This document shows positions 42,783-51,315 of a DNA stretch of 64,000 bases, one piece after another. The stretch is from Bacillota bacterium (GTDB lineage Bacteria > Bacillota > DTU025 > MWDF01): assembly GCA_029565935.1 (NCBI GenBank), contig JAKQNF010000030.1, positions 32,157 to 96,156 of the forward strand, written 5' to 3'. The position numbers and the translations under genes were made by a program. Position 1 is the stretch's first letter; each line of letters opens with the position of its first letter. The notes under the pieces were generated by a model. That model saw nothing but the letters and a program-made list of their open reading frames with translations, was not told the origin of the DNA and made no database searches.

Positions 42783-43631
42783 CTATGAACCGATGGTGCG
42801 CTCGATTATCCCGTCCAGCTCCTCAAGGCTGAAATAGTATATCTCGACCTTGCCGGCTTCGGCTCCGCCCACGATTCTTACTTTCGTGCCGAGTGCCTGC
42901 CTCAGCTTCCCTTCAAGGGCCACTATATCGGCATCCCTCTGCTTGATGGACCTCTTCTTCGATCTCACGCTGCCCAGCCTGCTCACTGCCTCTTCCAGCT
43001 GCCTCACGGACAGCTTCCTCCTGACAGCTTCCTTTGCCAGCTTGGACTGGACCTCCGGAGATTTCGTCCCCAGAAGCGCCCTGGCGTGCCCCTCACTCAA
43101 TGTTTCACGTGAAACAAATTCGATCACATCCATCGGCAGCTTCATTATCCTTAGCTTATTCGCGACAGCAGACCGGCTCTTGCCGACCAATCCGGCGACG
43201 TCCTCCTGCGTCATCTCGAACTCATCTATAAGCCTCTGGTAGGCCCCCGCCTCCTCGACCGGATTCAGGTCCTGCCTCTGTATGTTCTCTACGACCGCAA
43301 GCTGCATCATCTCGGCATCGGTGGCATCCTTTACAAGGGCCGGGATTTGCGTCAGCCCCGCCATCCTTGAAGCTCTCACACGCCTCTCCCCGGCGATTAT
43401 GTTATAGCCGCCGGCTGACTTCCTTACTATTATCGGTTGTATGAGCCCGTGCTCCTTGATCGACGACGCCAGTTCGGCGAGCTTCTCCTCGTCGAAATCC
43501 CGCCTTGGCTGAAACGGGTTCGAGCTTATTAGCGAGACGTCTACCTCCGATATTCCGGCGCCTTCCACCAGGTTATCGCTGAGGAGGGCTTCCAGGCCCT
43601 TTCCGAGGCCCTTCCTGGCCGCTGCGGTCAT
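42783..43631 (-). CDS. parB: Chromosome partition protein ParB (Spo0J)
   Basis: ParB (282 residues) binds parS and spreads as a CTP-dependent clamp, loading SMC and controlling ParA. The CTPase region has SSIKEHGLIQPIIVRK and GERRVRASRMAG (usual GERRFRA). The DNA-binding HTH is near EMTQEDVAGLVGKSRSAVANKLRIMKLP, and the C-terminal dimer domain begins near VEIYYFSLEELDGIIERT. The ATG overlaps the parA stop by four bases. A perfect parS lies inside this gene. Confidence 0.96.
   Translation of the reverse strand: MTAAARKGLGKGLEALLSDNLVEGAGISEVDVSLISSNPFQPRRDFDEEKLAELASSIKEHGLIQPIIVRKSAGGYNIIAGERRVRASRMAGLTQIPALVKDATDAEMMQLAVVENIQRQDLNPVEEAGAYQRLIDEFEMTQEDVAGLVGKSRSAVANKLRIMKLPMDVIEFVSRETLSEGHARALLGTKSPEVQSKLAKEAVRRKLSVRQLEEAVSRLGSVRSKKRSIKQRDADIVALEGKLRQALGTKVRIVGGAEAGKVEIYYFSLEELDGIIERTIGS
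43101..43116. promoter_or_regulatory. parS: parS site 2, inside parB
   Basis: A second perfect TGTTTCACGTGAAACA lies within the parB coding sequence, encoding the residues CFTxT-like FVSRETL region of the protein. Intragenic parS in spo0J is known from Bacillus subtilis. Confidence 0.95.
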
Positions 43632-44398
43632 CTGCCATCACCTCTTCTTATGATTTCCCTTGTGAGCGCCATGTAGGATTCCGCCCCCTTGGACCTTCCG
43701 TCGTATAGACAGATCGGGAGGCCGTGGCTGGGCGCTTCGCTCAACCTTATGTTCCTCGGTATCACAGAATTGAACACCTTGTCGCCGAAGTATGATTTTA
43801 CCTCCGTCTCGACTTGCTGCGTAAGGTTTAGCCGAGGGTCGTACATGGTCAGGACCACTCCGAATATGCTTAGCGCCGGATTGATGTGCCTCTTCACGAG
43901 ATTTATTGAGTTAATCAGCTGGCTTAGTCCTTCCAGCGCATAATACTCGCATTGCATCGGGACAATTATCCCGTCTGCAGCCGCGAATGCGTTAACGGTA
44001 AGCAATCCGAGGGACGGGGGGCAGTCCACGAATATATAGTCGTAAGTCTGCCTTGCCGCAACAAGCCCTTCCTTCAGCCTGTTCTCCCTCGCCATCTCGT
44101 TGACTAGCTCCAGTTCCGCGCCTACTAAAGACATATTTGAAGGCAAAAGGTCCAGGCCTTGCACCTTCGTGCGGCACACCGCCTGTACGGCGGTTGCGGT
44201 GTTGGTGAGTACGTCATAGACGCTGGCTTTCAGCGCGTGTTTGCCTACGCCGAGACCGCTTGTGGCATTACCTTGGGGATCAAGGTCCACCAGCAGCACG
44301 GATTTATTGGCGTTCGCGGCATATGCAGCTACATTTACGGCGGTGGTCGTCTTGCCCGTACCGCCTTTCTGGTTGGCGAATGCCAGTACGATCGACAA
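43628..44398 (-). CDS. parA: Chromosome partition ATPase ParA (Soj)
   Basis: ParA/Soj (256 residues) has the deviant Walker A in FANQKGGTGKTTTAVNVAAY, Walker A' LLVDLDPQGNATSGLG and YIFVDCPPSLGLLTVNA. It drives origin segregation with ParB and can regulate DnaA. It is cotranscribed with parB. A hairpin separates it from rsmG upstream. Confidence 0.97.
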   Translation of the reverse strand: MSIVLAFANQKGGTGKTTTAVNVAAYAANANKSVLLVDLDPQGNATSGLGVGKHALKASVYDVLTNTATAVQAVCRTKVQGLDLLPSNMSLVGAELELVNEMARENRLKEGLVAARQTYDYIFVDCPPSLGLLTVNAFAAADGIIVPMQCEYYALEGLSQLINSINLVKRHINPALSIFGVVLTMYDPRLNLTQQVETEVKSYFGDKVFNSVIPRNIRLSEAPSHGLPICLYDGRSKGAESYMALTREIIRRGDGR

Positions 44399-44417
44399 AT
44401 AGACACTCTCCGTTCGA

Positions 44418-44445
44418 TTATTGGGCGCCTGTTACGCCAATAATC
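44418..44445 (-). terminator. Hairpin between rsmG and parA
   Basis: ATTATTGG and CCAATAAT form an 8-base stem, with GCG/CGC able to extend it. It overlaps the end of rsmG and precedes parA. There is no long T-run, so it may be a weak terminator or an attenuator. Confidence 0.45.
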
Positions 44446-45193
44446 ATTCTACCTTATTACCGCTGCTTCGTGAAATCGGCCTCTTGTGCGGTTCTCCGGC
44501 TTTCCTTGGGTATCTTCCCGGGGTAGGGGATGTCTTCTCCGCCACCACCAAGACCCTATCACCTTGGTCGTAAGGCAGTGTGAATTTTCTCACACCAGTT
44601 ATCTTCGCTCCCAGGGCGAATGCGGCGGCCTTACCGTCGTCAATTTCCGTATCAGCTCCAGGGCCCTTCATCGCTACGAAGAGTCCGCCTTTCCTTAGAA
44701 ACGGTATGCAGTACTCAGCCGATTCCGAAACAGAAGAGACGCCTCGTATTACCGCAAGTCCGTACTTCTCCCTATGGATGGATTCCCTTGCTAGGTCCTC
44801 TGCCCTCGCCGTTACTGCGGTTACGTTAGTAAGGCCGAGCTCGATTACCGCCCGGCTTACGAAATTCACCTTCTTGCCCACAGAATCCACCAGCACGCCC
44901 TTCGCTTCCGGAAGCATCATCGCCAAGACAAGGCCGGGAAAGCCCGCCCCTGTTCCGATGTCTACGAAAGAGCCGCACTCCCTCGCCCCTTCTACCATAA
45001 GCACGGTCAGCGAATCCGCAAAGTGCTTAACCGCGATGCCCAGATCGTCCTTAATCCCGGTCAGGTTGACCTTCTCGTTCTCCTGCACCAGAAGATCCTT
45101 CAGGCGCTGCATGAGTCCCATCCGTCGTTCGTCCACTTCTATGCCCAGTTCGGCCGAGGCTCTTTCCAGTATCTGCCTAAATGTCGTCTCCAT
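44444..45193 (-). CDS. rsmG: 16S rRNA (guanine-527-N7) methyltransferase
   Basis: RsmG/GidB (249 residues) methylates G527 of 16S rRNA. The SAM-binding motif is FVDIGTGAGFPGLVLAM, preceded by VNLTGIKDDLGIAVKHFADSL, and AVIRGVSS follows. The C-terminal 20 residues are basic and extend a little beyond most family members. Its start overlaps the end of mnmG. Confidence 0.96.
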   Translation of the reverse strand: METTFRQILERASAELGIEVDERRMGLMQRLKDLLVQENEKVNLTGIKDDLGIAVKHFADSLTVLMVEGARECGSFVDIGTGAGFPGLVLAMMLPEAKGVLVDSVGKKVNFVSRAVIELGLTNVTAVTARAEDLARESIHREKYGLAVIRGVSSVSESAEYCIPFLRKGGLFVAMKGPGADTEIDDGKAAAFALGAKITGVRKFTLPYDQGDRVLVVAEKTSPTPGRYPRKAGEPHKRPISRSSGNKVE

Positions 45194-46943
45194 CTGGCCT
45201 GCCCTCCTGCCTAAGGTGAATTATAAGGGCCGCTATATCGGAAGGCGACATCCCGGGTATCCTAGATGCCTCTCCGACGCTCGCCGGCCTTCTTTCGGAG
45301 AGCTTGTCCTTAGCCTCCGTCGAAAGCCTGTACATCCTTCTATAGTCCACGCCGTCCGGTATCCTCTTCTCCTCCATCTTCCTGAAAGAGGCCGCCATGC
45401 GCCGTTCCTTCTCTATGTATCCGCCGTAGGCCTTCTCCATGGCAAGGTTCTCCTCTGCACATTCGAGCAGCCAGGCCCCTTCTCCGAGCGAGGCCGACAA
45501 GTCCTCTGCCTCGCGGTCCATGCCAGAGGACAGCAAGTCCTTCAGCCTTGTCTTCATTTCGAACGCCCTGATTCTGTCGCTGTCTGCAAGGCCAGTCCTC
45601 ATCGCTTCGCTAGTAAGCCTGAAATCTGCATTGTCCTGCCGTAAGGCGAGCCTGTACTCTGCCCTTGCCGTAAGCATCCTGTATGGCTCGTCCGTCCCCT
45701 TCATGACGAGGTCGTCTATCAGGACGCCGATATACGCCTGGTCCCTGCCGATGACGAGCGGCGCCTCCCCCTTGATCGATAATGCCGCGTTCACCCCTGC
45801 CACAAGCCCCTGGGCCGCGGCCTCTTCGTAACCCGAGGAGCCGTTTGCCTGCCCTGCAGAGAATAGTCCATCGATGTCCCTGAACTCGAGCCTGTGGTCC
45901 AGCTGTGAAGGATCGACGCAGTCGTACTCTATCGCGTACCCGTACTTGGTGATCCGGGCCTTCTCCAGGCCGGGTATCGTCCTGAGAACCTTTTCTTGCA
46001 CGTCCTTTGGAAGGCTCGTCGCAAGCCCGGCTATGTACATCTCGTCCCCGTCCCTTGTTATCGGCTCTATGAAAAGCTGGTGTCTGAGTTTCCCCTTGAA
46101 CCTTACCACCTTGGCCTCGATCGAAGGGCAATACCTGGGCCCGATGCCTTTAATAAGGCCGGAGAAGATGGGTGCCCTGTCGATGTTGTCCTCCACGATC
46201 TTATGGCTTTTGGCGTTAGTGTAGGTGATCCAGCAGTCCCGCTGCTTCCTTGGAGCCGGCCTTCTTACGTTGGAGAAGCAATAGAGCAGGTCCTCTCCTG
46301 GTTGGAGCTCCATCTTTCCGTAATCTATGGTGGACGTATCCACCCTGGGTGATGTGCCTGTCTTGAAGCGCATCAGCCTTATGCCGGCTTCCGCTAACGA
46401 AGGGGTGAGCCCTGAAGCAGGGAATCCTTCGGGTCCGCCTCTATGTACTTCTTCCCCGATGTACGTAGTGCCCCCGAGGTACGTACCCGATGCGAGCACC
46501 ACCGCTTTGCATCTTACCTTCTCACCGGAGACGATGGCCCCCGTCACCCTTCCGGAGGTTAGCTCAAGCCCTTCCAGCTCGGCTTCCGCAATGTCGAGAC
46601 CCTCTTGGTCCCTTAGGATCACCGCCATCCTTCTTGTGTAGAGCGCCTTGTCTATCTGGGCCCTTACCGCCCTTACCGCGGGTCCTTTCGCGTTATTGAG
46701 CATCCTGACGTGGATGAAGCAATCATCCGCGGCGGACCCCATCTCCCCTCCAAGCGCGTCAAGCTCCCTCACCAGCTGTGATTTACCAGGGCCGCCTATC
46801 GAGGGGTTGCACGACATCCTTGCTATCGAATCAAAATCCAGCGTAAGGCCCAGCACCTGCAGGCCGAGGCGTGACGCTGCCAACGCCGCCTCACATCCGG
46901 CATGCCCGAGTCCAACCACTATGACATCGTACGAATCTCGCAA
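45177..46943 (-). CDS. mnmG: tRNA uridine-34 modification enzyme MnmG
   Basis: MnmG/GidA (588 residues) with MnmE places the carboxymethylaminomethyl group on U34 of tRNA. The FAD motif is DVIVVGLGHAGCEAALAAS, where the usual GAGHAG is GLGHAG. LVRELDALGGEMG, GTYLGGTTYIG and FSAGQANGSSGYEEAAAQG are diagnostic. The start is TTG, with GGGAGG six bases upstream. Length is slightly short of the 620-630 typical of E. coli-type enzymes. Confidence 0.96.
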   Translation of the reverse strand: MRDSYDVIVVGLGHAGCEAALAASRLGLQVLGLTLDFDSIARMSCNPSIGGPGKSQLVRELDALGGEMGSAADDCFIHVRMLNNAKGPAVRAVRAQIDKALYTRRMAVILRDQEGLDIAEAELEGLELTSGRVTGAIVSGEKVRCKAVVLASGTYLGGTTYIGEEVHRGGPEGFPASGLTPSLAEAGIRLMRFKTGTSPRVDTSTIDYGKMELQPGEDLLYCFSNVRRPAPRKQRDCWITYTNAKSHKIVEDNIDRAPIFSGLIKGIGPRYCPSIEAKVVRFKGKLRHQLFIEPITRDGDEMYIAGLATSLPKDVQEKVLRTIPGLEKARITKYGYAIEYDCVDPSQLDHRLEFRDIDGLFSAGQANGSSGYEEAAAQGLVAGVNAALSIKGEAPLVIGRDQAYIGVLIDDLVMKGTDEPYRMLTARAEYRLALRQDNADFRLTSEAMRTGLADSDRIRAFEMKTRLKDLLSSGMDREAEDLSASLGEGAWLLECAEENLAMEKAYGGYIEKERRMAASFRKMEEKRIPDGVDYRRMYRLSTEAKDKLSERRPASVGEASRIPGMSPSDIAALIIHLRQEGRPDGDDI

Positions 46944-46956
46944 GACGGCCTCCCGA

Positions 46957-48342
46957 TCATTTTCCTACGCAGAATTTCTCGAATACTACGTCCATTACGT
47001 CTTCCGTCATCACATCGCCCGTTAGCTCTCCCAGCGCGTACAACGCATCCCGCAGCTCTACACAGGTAAGTTCTCCAGAAAATCCCGCAGCCAGCGCGGC
47101 CCTTGCCCTAATAAGGGCTGCGCGGCAGCTTCCAAGGCATGCTATCCACCTCGACGACGAGCTGTCGCCGCTTTCGAACTCCGAAATCGCAAGCGCCTTC
47201 TCGGCTATTGCCTTTCTCAGCTCCTCAATGCCTTCTCCGGTCCTCGCCGAGACTTCGACGACGCTGTATCCCGGGATTCTGTATGCATCATCGTCATTAC
47301 CAATGGTCCGCCCCTGAGGCGATTTCTTAAGGTCGGTCTTGTTAACTACGATGACCACGGGTTTTCCCGACAGTCTGGAGATCTCCTCTTCGTCCTCAGC
47401 GGTCAAGCCAGCAGGATAGTCCGCGACATAGACCACCACCGCAGAGGTAAGGGCCGCCTTCTTCGCCCTTTGCACGCCGGCCTTTACAAGAGGGTCGTCC
47501 GTCTCTCCGATGCCTGCGGTGTCTGCGAATCTTATTGGCATCCCGTCGACATTCGCGGTCTCTTCCACCGTATCCCTCGTAGTTCCGGGTATGTCCGATA
47601 CGAGCGCCCTTTCCATCCCGAGTATACGGTTGAGAAGGCTCGATTTGCCCATGTTGGGCCTACCTATTATCGCAACCTTTATCCCGTCTATGAGGAGCCT
47701 GCCCCTTGATTCTTCCTCTATCATCGAATTCACTTCTTCTTCCAGTCCCTGTAGCCGCGAAATCTGCGCTGCCGTGCCCTGCTCGTCAGCTGTCTCGTCC
47801 GGCCAATCCAGCCCGGCTTCAATTCCGGCAAACACCTCGGTTATTTCGGCCTTCAAGTCCATCGCCCTTCTTTGGGATGAGCCCTCCAACAGACCCGAGG
47901 CCATCTGCCTTGCCTTCTCGGTCCTGGCTTTTATCATCGCAAGCGTCGCTTCTGCTTTTATCAGCGACATCTTGCCGTTCATGAACGCCCTTTTGGTGAA
48001 CTCTCCCGCCCTCGCCTGCCTTGCGCCCGAGCAGATCGCCTCTGCCAGCACGGCCCTGGCCGCCGCTGTGCCGCCGTGGCACTGTATCTCTGCGACGTCC
48101 TCTCCTGTGTAGCTCCTCGGCCCTTCGAAGTACAGCGCCACAGCCTCGTCCACGAACGACCCGTCCTTTGACAGCACCTTCCCGAACGACAAGTCCTTGG
48201 GCAGGGAAGGGAAGCCCTTCTTCGCGGGCCTGAAACAGGATGCAAGGACCCGGCTGGCATCCGGGCCGGATATCTTGATGATCGCTATGCCACCGGTGCC
48301 GTGAGGCGTCGATATCGCTGCGATCGTGTCCGTCCTTTCCAT
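46957..48342 (-). CDS. mnmE: tRNA modification GTPase MnmE
   Basis: MnmE/TrmE (461 residues) has an N-terminal formyl-THF-binding domain (TIAAISTPHGTGGIAIIKISG), a helical domain, and an inserted GTPase domain with G1 GRPNMGKSSLLN near residue 228, DIPGTTRD and NKTDLKK. It ends in FCVGK, the C-terminal Cys motif (usual CIGK). I chose the second ATG (MERTDT) because AAGGGGG is seven bases upstream; the first ATG is too close to it. Confidence 0.96.
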   Translation of the reverse strand: MERTDTIAAISTPHGTGGIAIIKISGPDASRVLASCFRPAKKGFPSLPKDLSFGKVLSKDGSFVDEAVALYFEGPRSYTGEDVAEIQCHGGTAAARAVLAEAICSGARQARAGEFTKRAFMNGKMSLIKAEATLAMIKARTEKARQMASGLLEGSSQRRAMDLKAEITEVFAGIEAGLDWPDETADEQGTAAQISRLQGLEEEVNSMIEEESRGRLLIDGIKVAIIGRPNMGKSSLLNRILGMERALVSDIPGTTRDTVEETANVDGMPIRFADTAGIGETDDPLVKAGVQRAKKAALTSAVVVYVADYPAGLTAEDEEEISRLSGKPVVIVVNKTDLKKSPQGRTIGNDDDAYRIPGYSVVEVSARTGEGIEELRKAIAEKALAISEFESGDSSSSRWIACLGSCRAALIRARAALAAGFSGELTCVELRDALYALGELTGDVMTEDVMDVVFEKFCVGK

Positions 48343-48360
48343 ACCCATGCCCCCTTAGGT

Positions 48361-48385
48361 AAAAAAGCGTGCCTCGCGGCACGCT
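48361..48385 (-). terminator. Rho-independent terminator after jag
   Basis: AGCGTGCC and GGCACGCT form a perfect 8-base stem with a 4-base loop, followed by six T on the minus strand. It ends the rpmH-rnpA-yidD-yidC-jag transcript before mnmE. Confidence 0.9.
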
Positions 48386-48426
48386 CATGTTGCCATATTA
48401 GATTCTACATCATGCTGGATGCCGAG

Positions 48427-49110
48427 TCATTCGGGCGATACTACTACCTTCCTGTTCGGCTCGTTCCCTTCGCTGTAGCTGGTCACCCCTTCGATTCCCA
48501 GGATAACCATGTGGATTATGCGCCTTTCGGATGCCGGCATCGGCTGCAGGACCATCTCTTTCTGCTCCCTGATGGCCTTCTCGGCAACTTTCACAGCCAG
48601 CGCCTTGAGCTGCTCTTCGCGCCTTAGCCTGTATCCTTCGATGTCGAGTATGTAGCGCGTGCGCTTGCTAGTCCCTATGTGCCTGTCGTGTCTCATGCCG
48701 ATTATGTTCACAATGTACTGCAGCGCCTCTAGCGTTTCCCCGTGGCGTCCTATAAGGGCGGCGAGCTCTTCTCCTTTTATGTCGAGCTTCGTGCCTTCCT
48801 CGGTCTCTAGTAGCTTTACTTCGGCCTCAAGCCCCATCTTGGAGAGCAGCGTCTCCAGGAACTCCTTAGGATCTACCGGTTCGCCCTGCTCCTCGTATGG
48901 CTCTTCGCCTTCGGACATGGCTAGGTCGAATTCGTCGTCGGCGCCCGCTTTCGGCACGACGTTCACTACTACTTTGTTTTCCCCCAATAGCTTTATGGTC
49001 CGGTGGGGGGTATCCTGGACCACCTCTACGTTGACTTCGTCGATCGTGCAATTGAGCTGCTTAAGAGCCCTTTCTATTGCCTCTTCGACGGTCTTTCCGG
49101 AGTATTTCAT
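48427..49110 (-). CDS. jag: RNA-binding protein Jag/KhpB
   Basis: This 227-residue protein has a Jag_N domain (MKYSGKTVEEAIERALKQL), a KH-II domain (LAALIGRHGETLEALQYIVNI) and an R3H domain (MPASERRIIHMVILGIEGV). It binds RNA and, with KhpA, affects cell growth in Gram-positives. It follows yidC, the standard order. An acidic linker (about 65-90) joins the first two domains. Confidence 0.95.
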   Translation of the reverse strand: MKYSGKTVEEAIERALKQLNCTIDEVNVEVVQDTPHRTIKLLGENKVVVNVVPKAGADDEFDLAMSEGEEPYEEQGEPVDPKEFLETLLSKMGLEAEVKLLETEEGTKLDIKGEELAALIGRHGETLEALQYIVNIIGMRHDRHIGTSKRTRYILDIEGYRLRREEQLKALAVKVAEKAIREQKEMVLQPMPASERRIIHMVILGIEGVTSYSEGNEPNRKVVVSPE

Positions 49111-49134
49111 GATGACCTCCCCGTATGGAACTGA

Positions 49135-49836
49135 CTATTTCGTAGCGGGCCTTACTATGAACTTCAATATGACCCACTGTTGTATAAGGTTGATTACGTT
49201 GAACGTTACCCAGTATATTACCAGGCTCTGGGCCGAAACTATTGCGAAGTAGCCGAACATGATGGGCCACAGCCACTTGAACATCGCCATCGAATTGCCC
49301 GACTCCGAGCTGGTGGTCTGTCCTGTCTGGGCGAACGTCATGTACGTGGTCACCGCAGTGATTATGGGCATCAGCATCTCCCTGATGAGCACGAGCCATG
49401 CGCCGATGTCCGCTATGTTCGCGGGTATGGCGATGAGGGGCTTCTTCATGATATCGGCTATCCACAGGAACTTCATGCTGATGCCCTCGCTTGCGAGCAG
49501 GTTCATGAAGTTCATGTCCTGCATGCCCTTGTAGAATATCAGCATTATGGGCAGTGTAAGAAGCGCAGGGAGACATCCCGCCAGGATGTTGAAGTTGTTC
49601 TGCTTGTACACTTCCATTACCCTGCGGTTGATCTCCTCGCTCTGGCCTTTGTATTTCTTCTGTATCTCATCAACCAGAGGCTGTATCTTCTTCTGCTTCT
49701 CCATCGTCCGCGTCTGAGAGACGGAAAGCGGTGACATCGCCAGTCTTAGCAGGACGGTGAATATTATGATGCTATATGCATAATTTCCCGTCATCTCGGC
49801 GAAATAGCGAAGGATGGTTTGTACAATGCCCGTCAT
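49135..49836 (-). CDS. yidC: Membrane protein insertase YidC/SpoIIIJ
   Basis: This 233-residue YidC/Oxa1 insertase starts directly near the first core helix (SIIIFTVLLRLAMSPLSV, containing the conserved arginine of the hydrophilic groove) and lacks the large periplasmic domain of proteobacterial YidC. It also lacks an obvious lipobox. The cytoplasmic hairpin KKIQPLVDEIQKKYKG and the GCLPALLTLPIMLIFYKGM helix are typical. It lies between yidD and jag. Confidence 0.95.
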   Translation of the reverse strand: MTGIVQTILRYFAEMTGNYAYSIIIFTVLLRLAMSPLSVSQTRTMEKQKKIQPLVDEIQKKYKGQSEEINRRVMEVYKQNNFNILAGCLPALLTLPIMLIFYKGMQDMNFMNLLASEGISMKFLWIADIMKKPLIAIPANIADIGAWLVLIREMLMPIITAVTTYMTFAQTGQTTSSESGNSMAMFKWLWPIMFGYFAIVSAQSLVIYWVTFNVINLIQQWVILKFIVRPATK

Positions 49837-49863
49837 CGTCTACAATCGTCCTTTCACGGCCAC

Positions 49864-50076
49864 TCACGGGACCGGGTCGTATCCGCCCTTTCCCCATGGA
49901 TGACATCTTAGGATTCTCCTTATGGCCAGATATGAGCCCTTGGCCGCCCCATAGCGGCCGATCGCCTCTAGAGCATATTCTGAGCAGGTGGGCCTGAACC
50001 TGCAAGTGGGATACCTCTTGAAAGGCGATATCGCCTTCCTGTAGAACACGATCAGGGCCATCAGCACGGTCTTCAC
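49864..50076 (-). CDS. yidD: Membrane insertion efficiency factor YidD
   Basis: YidD (70 residues) is a short amphipathic protein with the signature [18 protein letters not shown] and [18 protein letters not shown]. It helps membrane insertion together with YidC. The start is a GTG overlapping the end of rnpA. Confidence 0.95.
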   Translation of the reverse strand: MKTVLMALIVFYRKAISPFKRYPTCRFRPTCSEYALEAIGRYGAAKGSYLAIRRILRCHPWGKGGYDPVP

Positions 50077-50429
50077 CTGACACCTCCGGCCACAGTAGCA
50101 AGCAGCCTTCTTAGCTCCTCGGCAACGTCCTGAGCCTTGATGCCTTCGGCCAGCATTCCGGCGCGCGGCACGAGAACCATGTCCTTTGATATGGGAAGGG
50201 ATACTTGCATCCTCGCCGCCGCCCTGAACAACCTCTTTATCCTGTTCCTCTTGACCGCGTTCCCGTTCCTCTTGCTGACCGCATAGCCGATCCTAGTAAT
50301 ACCTTCAAGGCCGGGCGCCAACCGGATCAGAAGCATTGATCCTTTCAGCAACCGGCCTTCATTCATGATCCTCGTAAAATCGGAGCTCTTCCTGAGCCTC
50401 TCATATCCTGCCATCCATACAATCGCCAC
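50073..50429 (-). CDS. rnpA: Ribonuclease P protein component
   Basis: RnpA (about 113-118 residues) supports the RNase P ribozyme in tRNA 5' maturation. [17 protein letters not shown] and the RNR-type motif [22 protein letters not shown] are present. The start is uncertain: a GTG as given, or the ATG five codons on (MAGYERL); neither has a well-placed ribosome binding site. Confidence 0.95.
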   Translation of the reverse strand: MAIVWMAGYERLRKSSDFTRIMNEGRLLKGSMLLIRLAPGLEGITRIGYAVSKRNGNAVKRNRIKRLFRAAARMQVSLPISKDMVLVPRAGMLAEGIKAQDVAEELRRLLATVAGGVR

Positions 50430-50483
50430 ACCTTATAATAAATGAAGCCGTCGCTAAGACGGCCTGTGGCGTTTCAAGCTGAA

Positions 50484-50618
50484 TCAGAGGGATATGCGTG
50501 CGCGACCCTTGGCGCGCCTCCTCTTTAGTACGTTACGTCCTCCGGGTGTGCTCATTCTCACCAGGAAGCCGCTTGTGCGGGCCTTTTTCCTTTTATTCGG
50601 CTGATATGTCCTTTTCAT
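50484..50618 (-). CDS. rpmH: 50S ribosomal protein L34
   Basis: L34 (44 residues) reads [20 protein letters not shown] in its first half and ends [13 protein letters not shown], the almost invariant family sequence. GGAGG lies eight bases before the ATG. It is the first gene left of oriC and heads the rnpA-yidD-yidC-jag group. Confidence 0.97.
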   Translation of the reverse strand: MKRTYQPNKRKKARTSGFLVRMSTPGGRNVLKRRRAKGRARISL

Positions 50619-50639
50619 TACAAGTCCTCCATCGCTTCT

Positions 50640-51315
50640 ATGGCAAATAAGTTCGTCAACAGCAAATTAAATTCTACCGATTAGGTTGTGTGATTGTCAA
50701 TAAAAAGGGGTATCGCCCGTGCAGTATACAGGCAAACAGCTGTTCTTTATACTTTTGCCATATTTCTTGTCCATATGCGCAAACCCAGCAAAAGGCATGT
50801 TATTCACAACTTGTTGATAATATTGTTGATAACGTCTCCTTCCCGCTGTTAGAATCATGTTAAACGGAATGGCAGGGTCGCTCATTTCCAATAGTCATAT
50901 TTAGCTGGGGTTTTCATTCTGCCCATATCCTTGCCGTTTCTTTTAAGCCCACTATTACTGCGTTTTGGCGCTTGCTTGGATGGCGCTTCTGAACGAGCTG
51001 TCCTAAGAAACGGGAGTACGGCCGGGAAGAAAAGATTTCAACCATTTGTTGATATCTCTGTTGAAAACCCCGGTTCTGTTTACGACCCGGGGAAATGTCG
51101 GCAAATGCGCAGCGCATATGCTTTTCACAAAGAATTACCTAGAGTCGTCTAGCAATTGCAATAGCCAATTTGCTGGTGTTAACATTATCAACACAGTCTT
51201 GTTGACAGAGAAAGACCTGAAATCATTTCTGATAGGATGGCCCTCTGCATAAGATTTGGGATGACGGAAATACTTATTCATATGTGATGAAGACCATGCA
51301 AGAAGGGACGGGCCC
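50640..51315. other. oriC: Chromosomal replication origin oriC
   Basis: This gene-free region between rpmH and the dnaA locus holds DnaA-box-like 9-mers: TTATTCACA at 50800, TGTTGATAA at 50812 and 50824 (complement of TTATCAACA, 12 bases apart), a near copy TGTTGATAT at 51047, and TTATCAACA at 51185. TTTTCACAA at about 51122 is a weaker match. Transcription diverges from it on both sides. The stretch just after rpmH is AT-rich and could be the unwinding element. The boxes favour TTATCAACA over the usual TTATCCACA. Confidence 0.85.

Noticed and set aside
44580..45644. A 354-codon plus-strand open frame opposite rsmG and mnmG
   Set aside because: It spans parts of two certain genes on the other strand and reads as low-information Ser/Arg/Pro-rich sequence.
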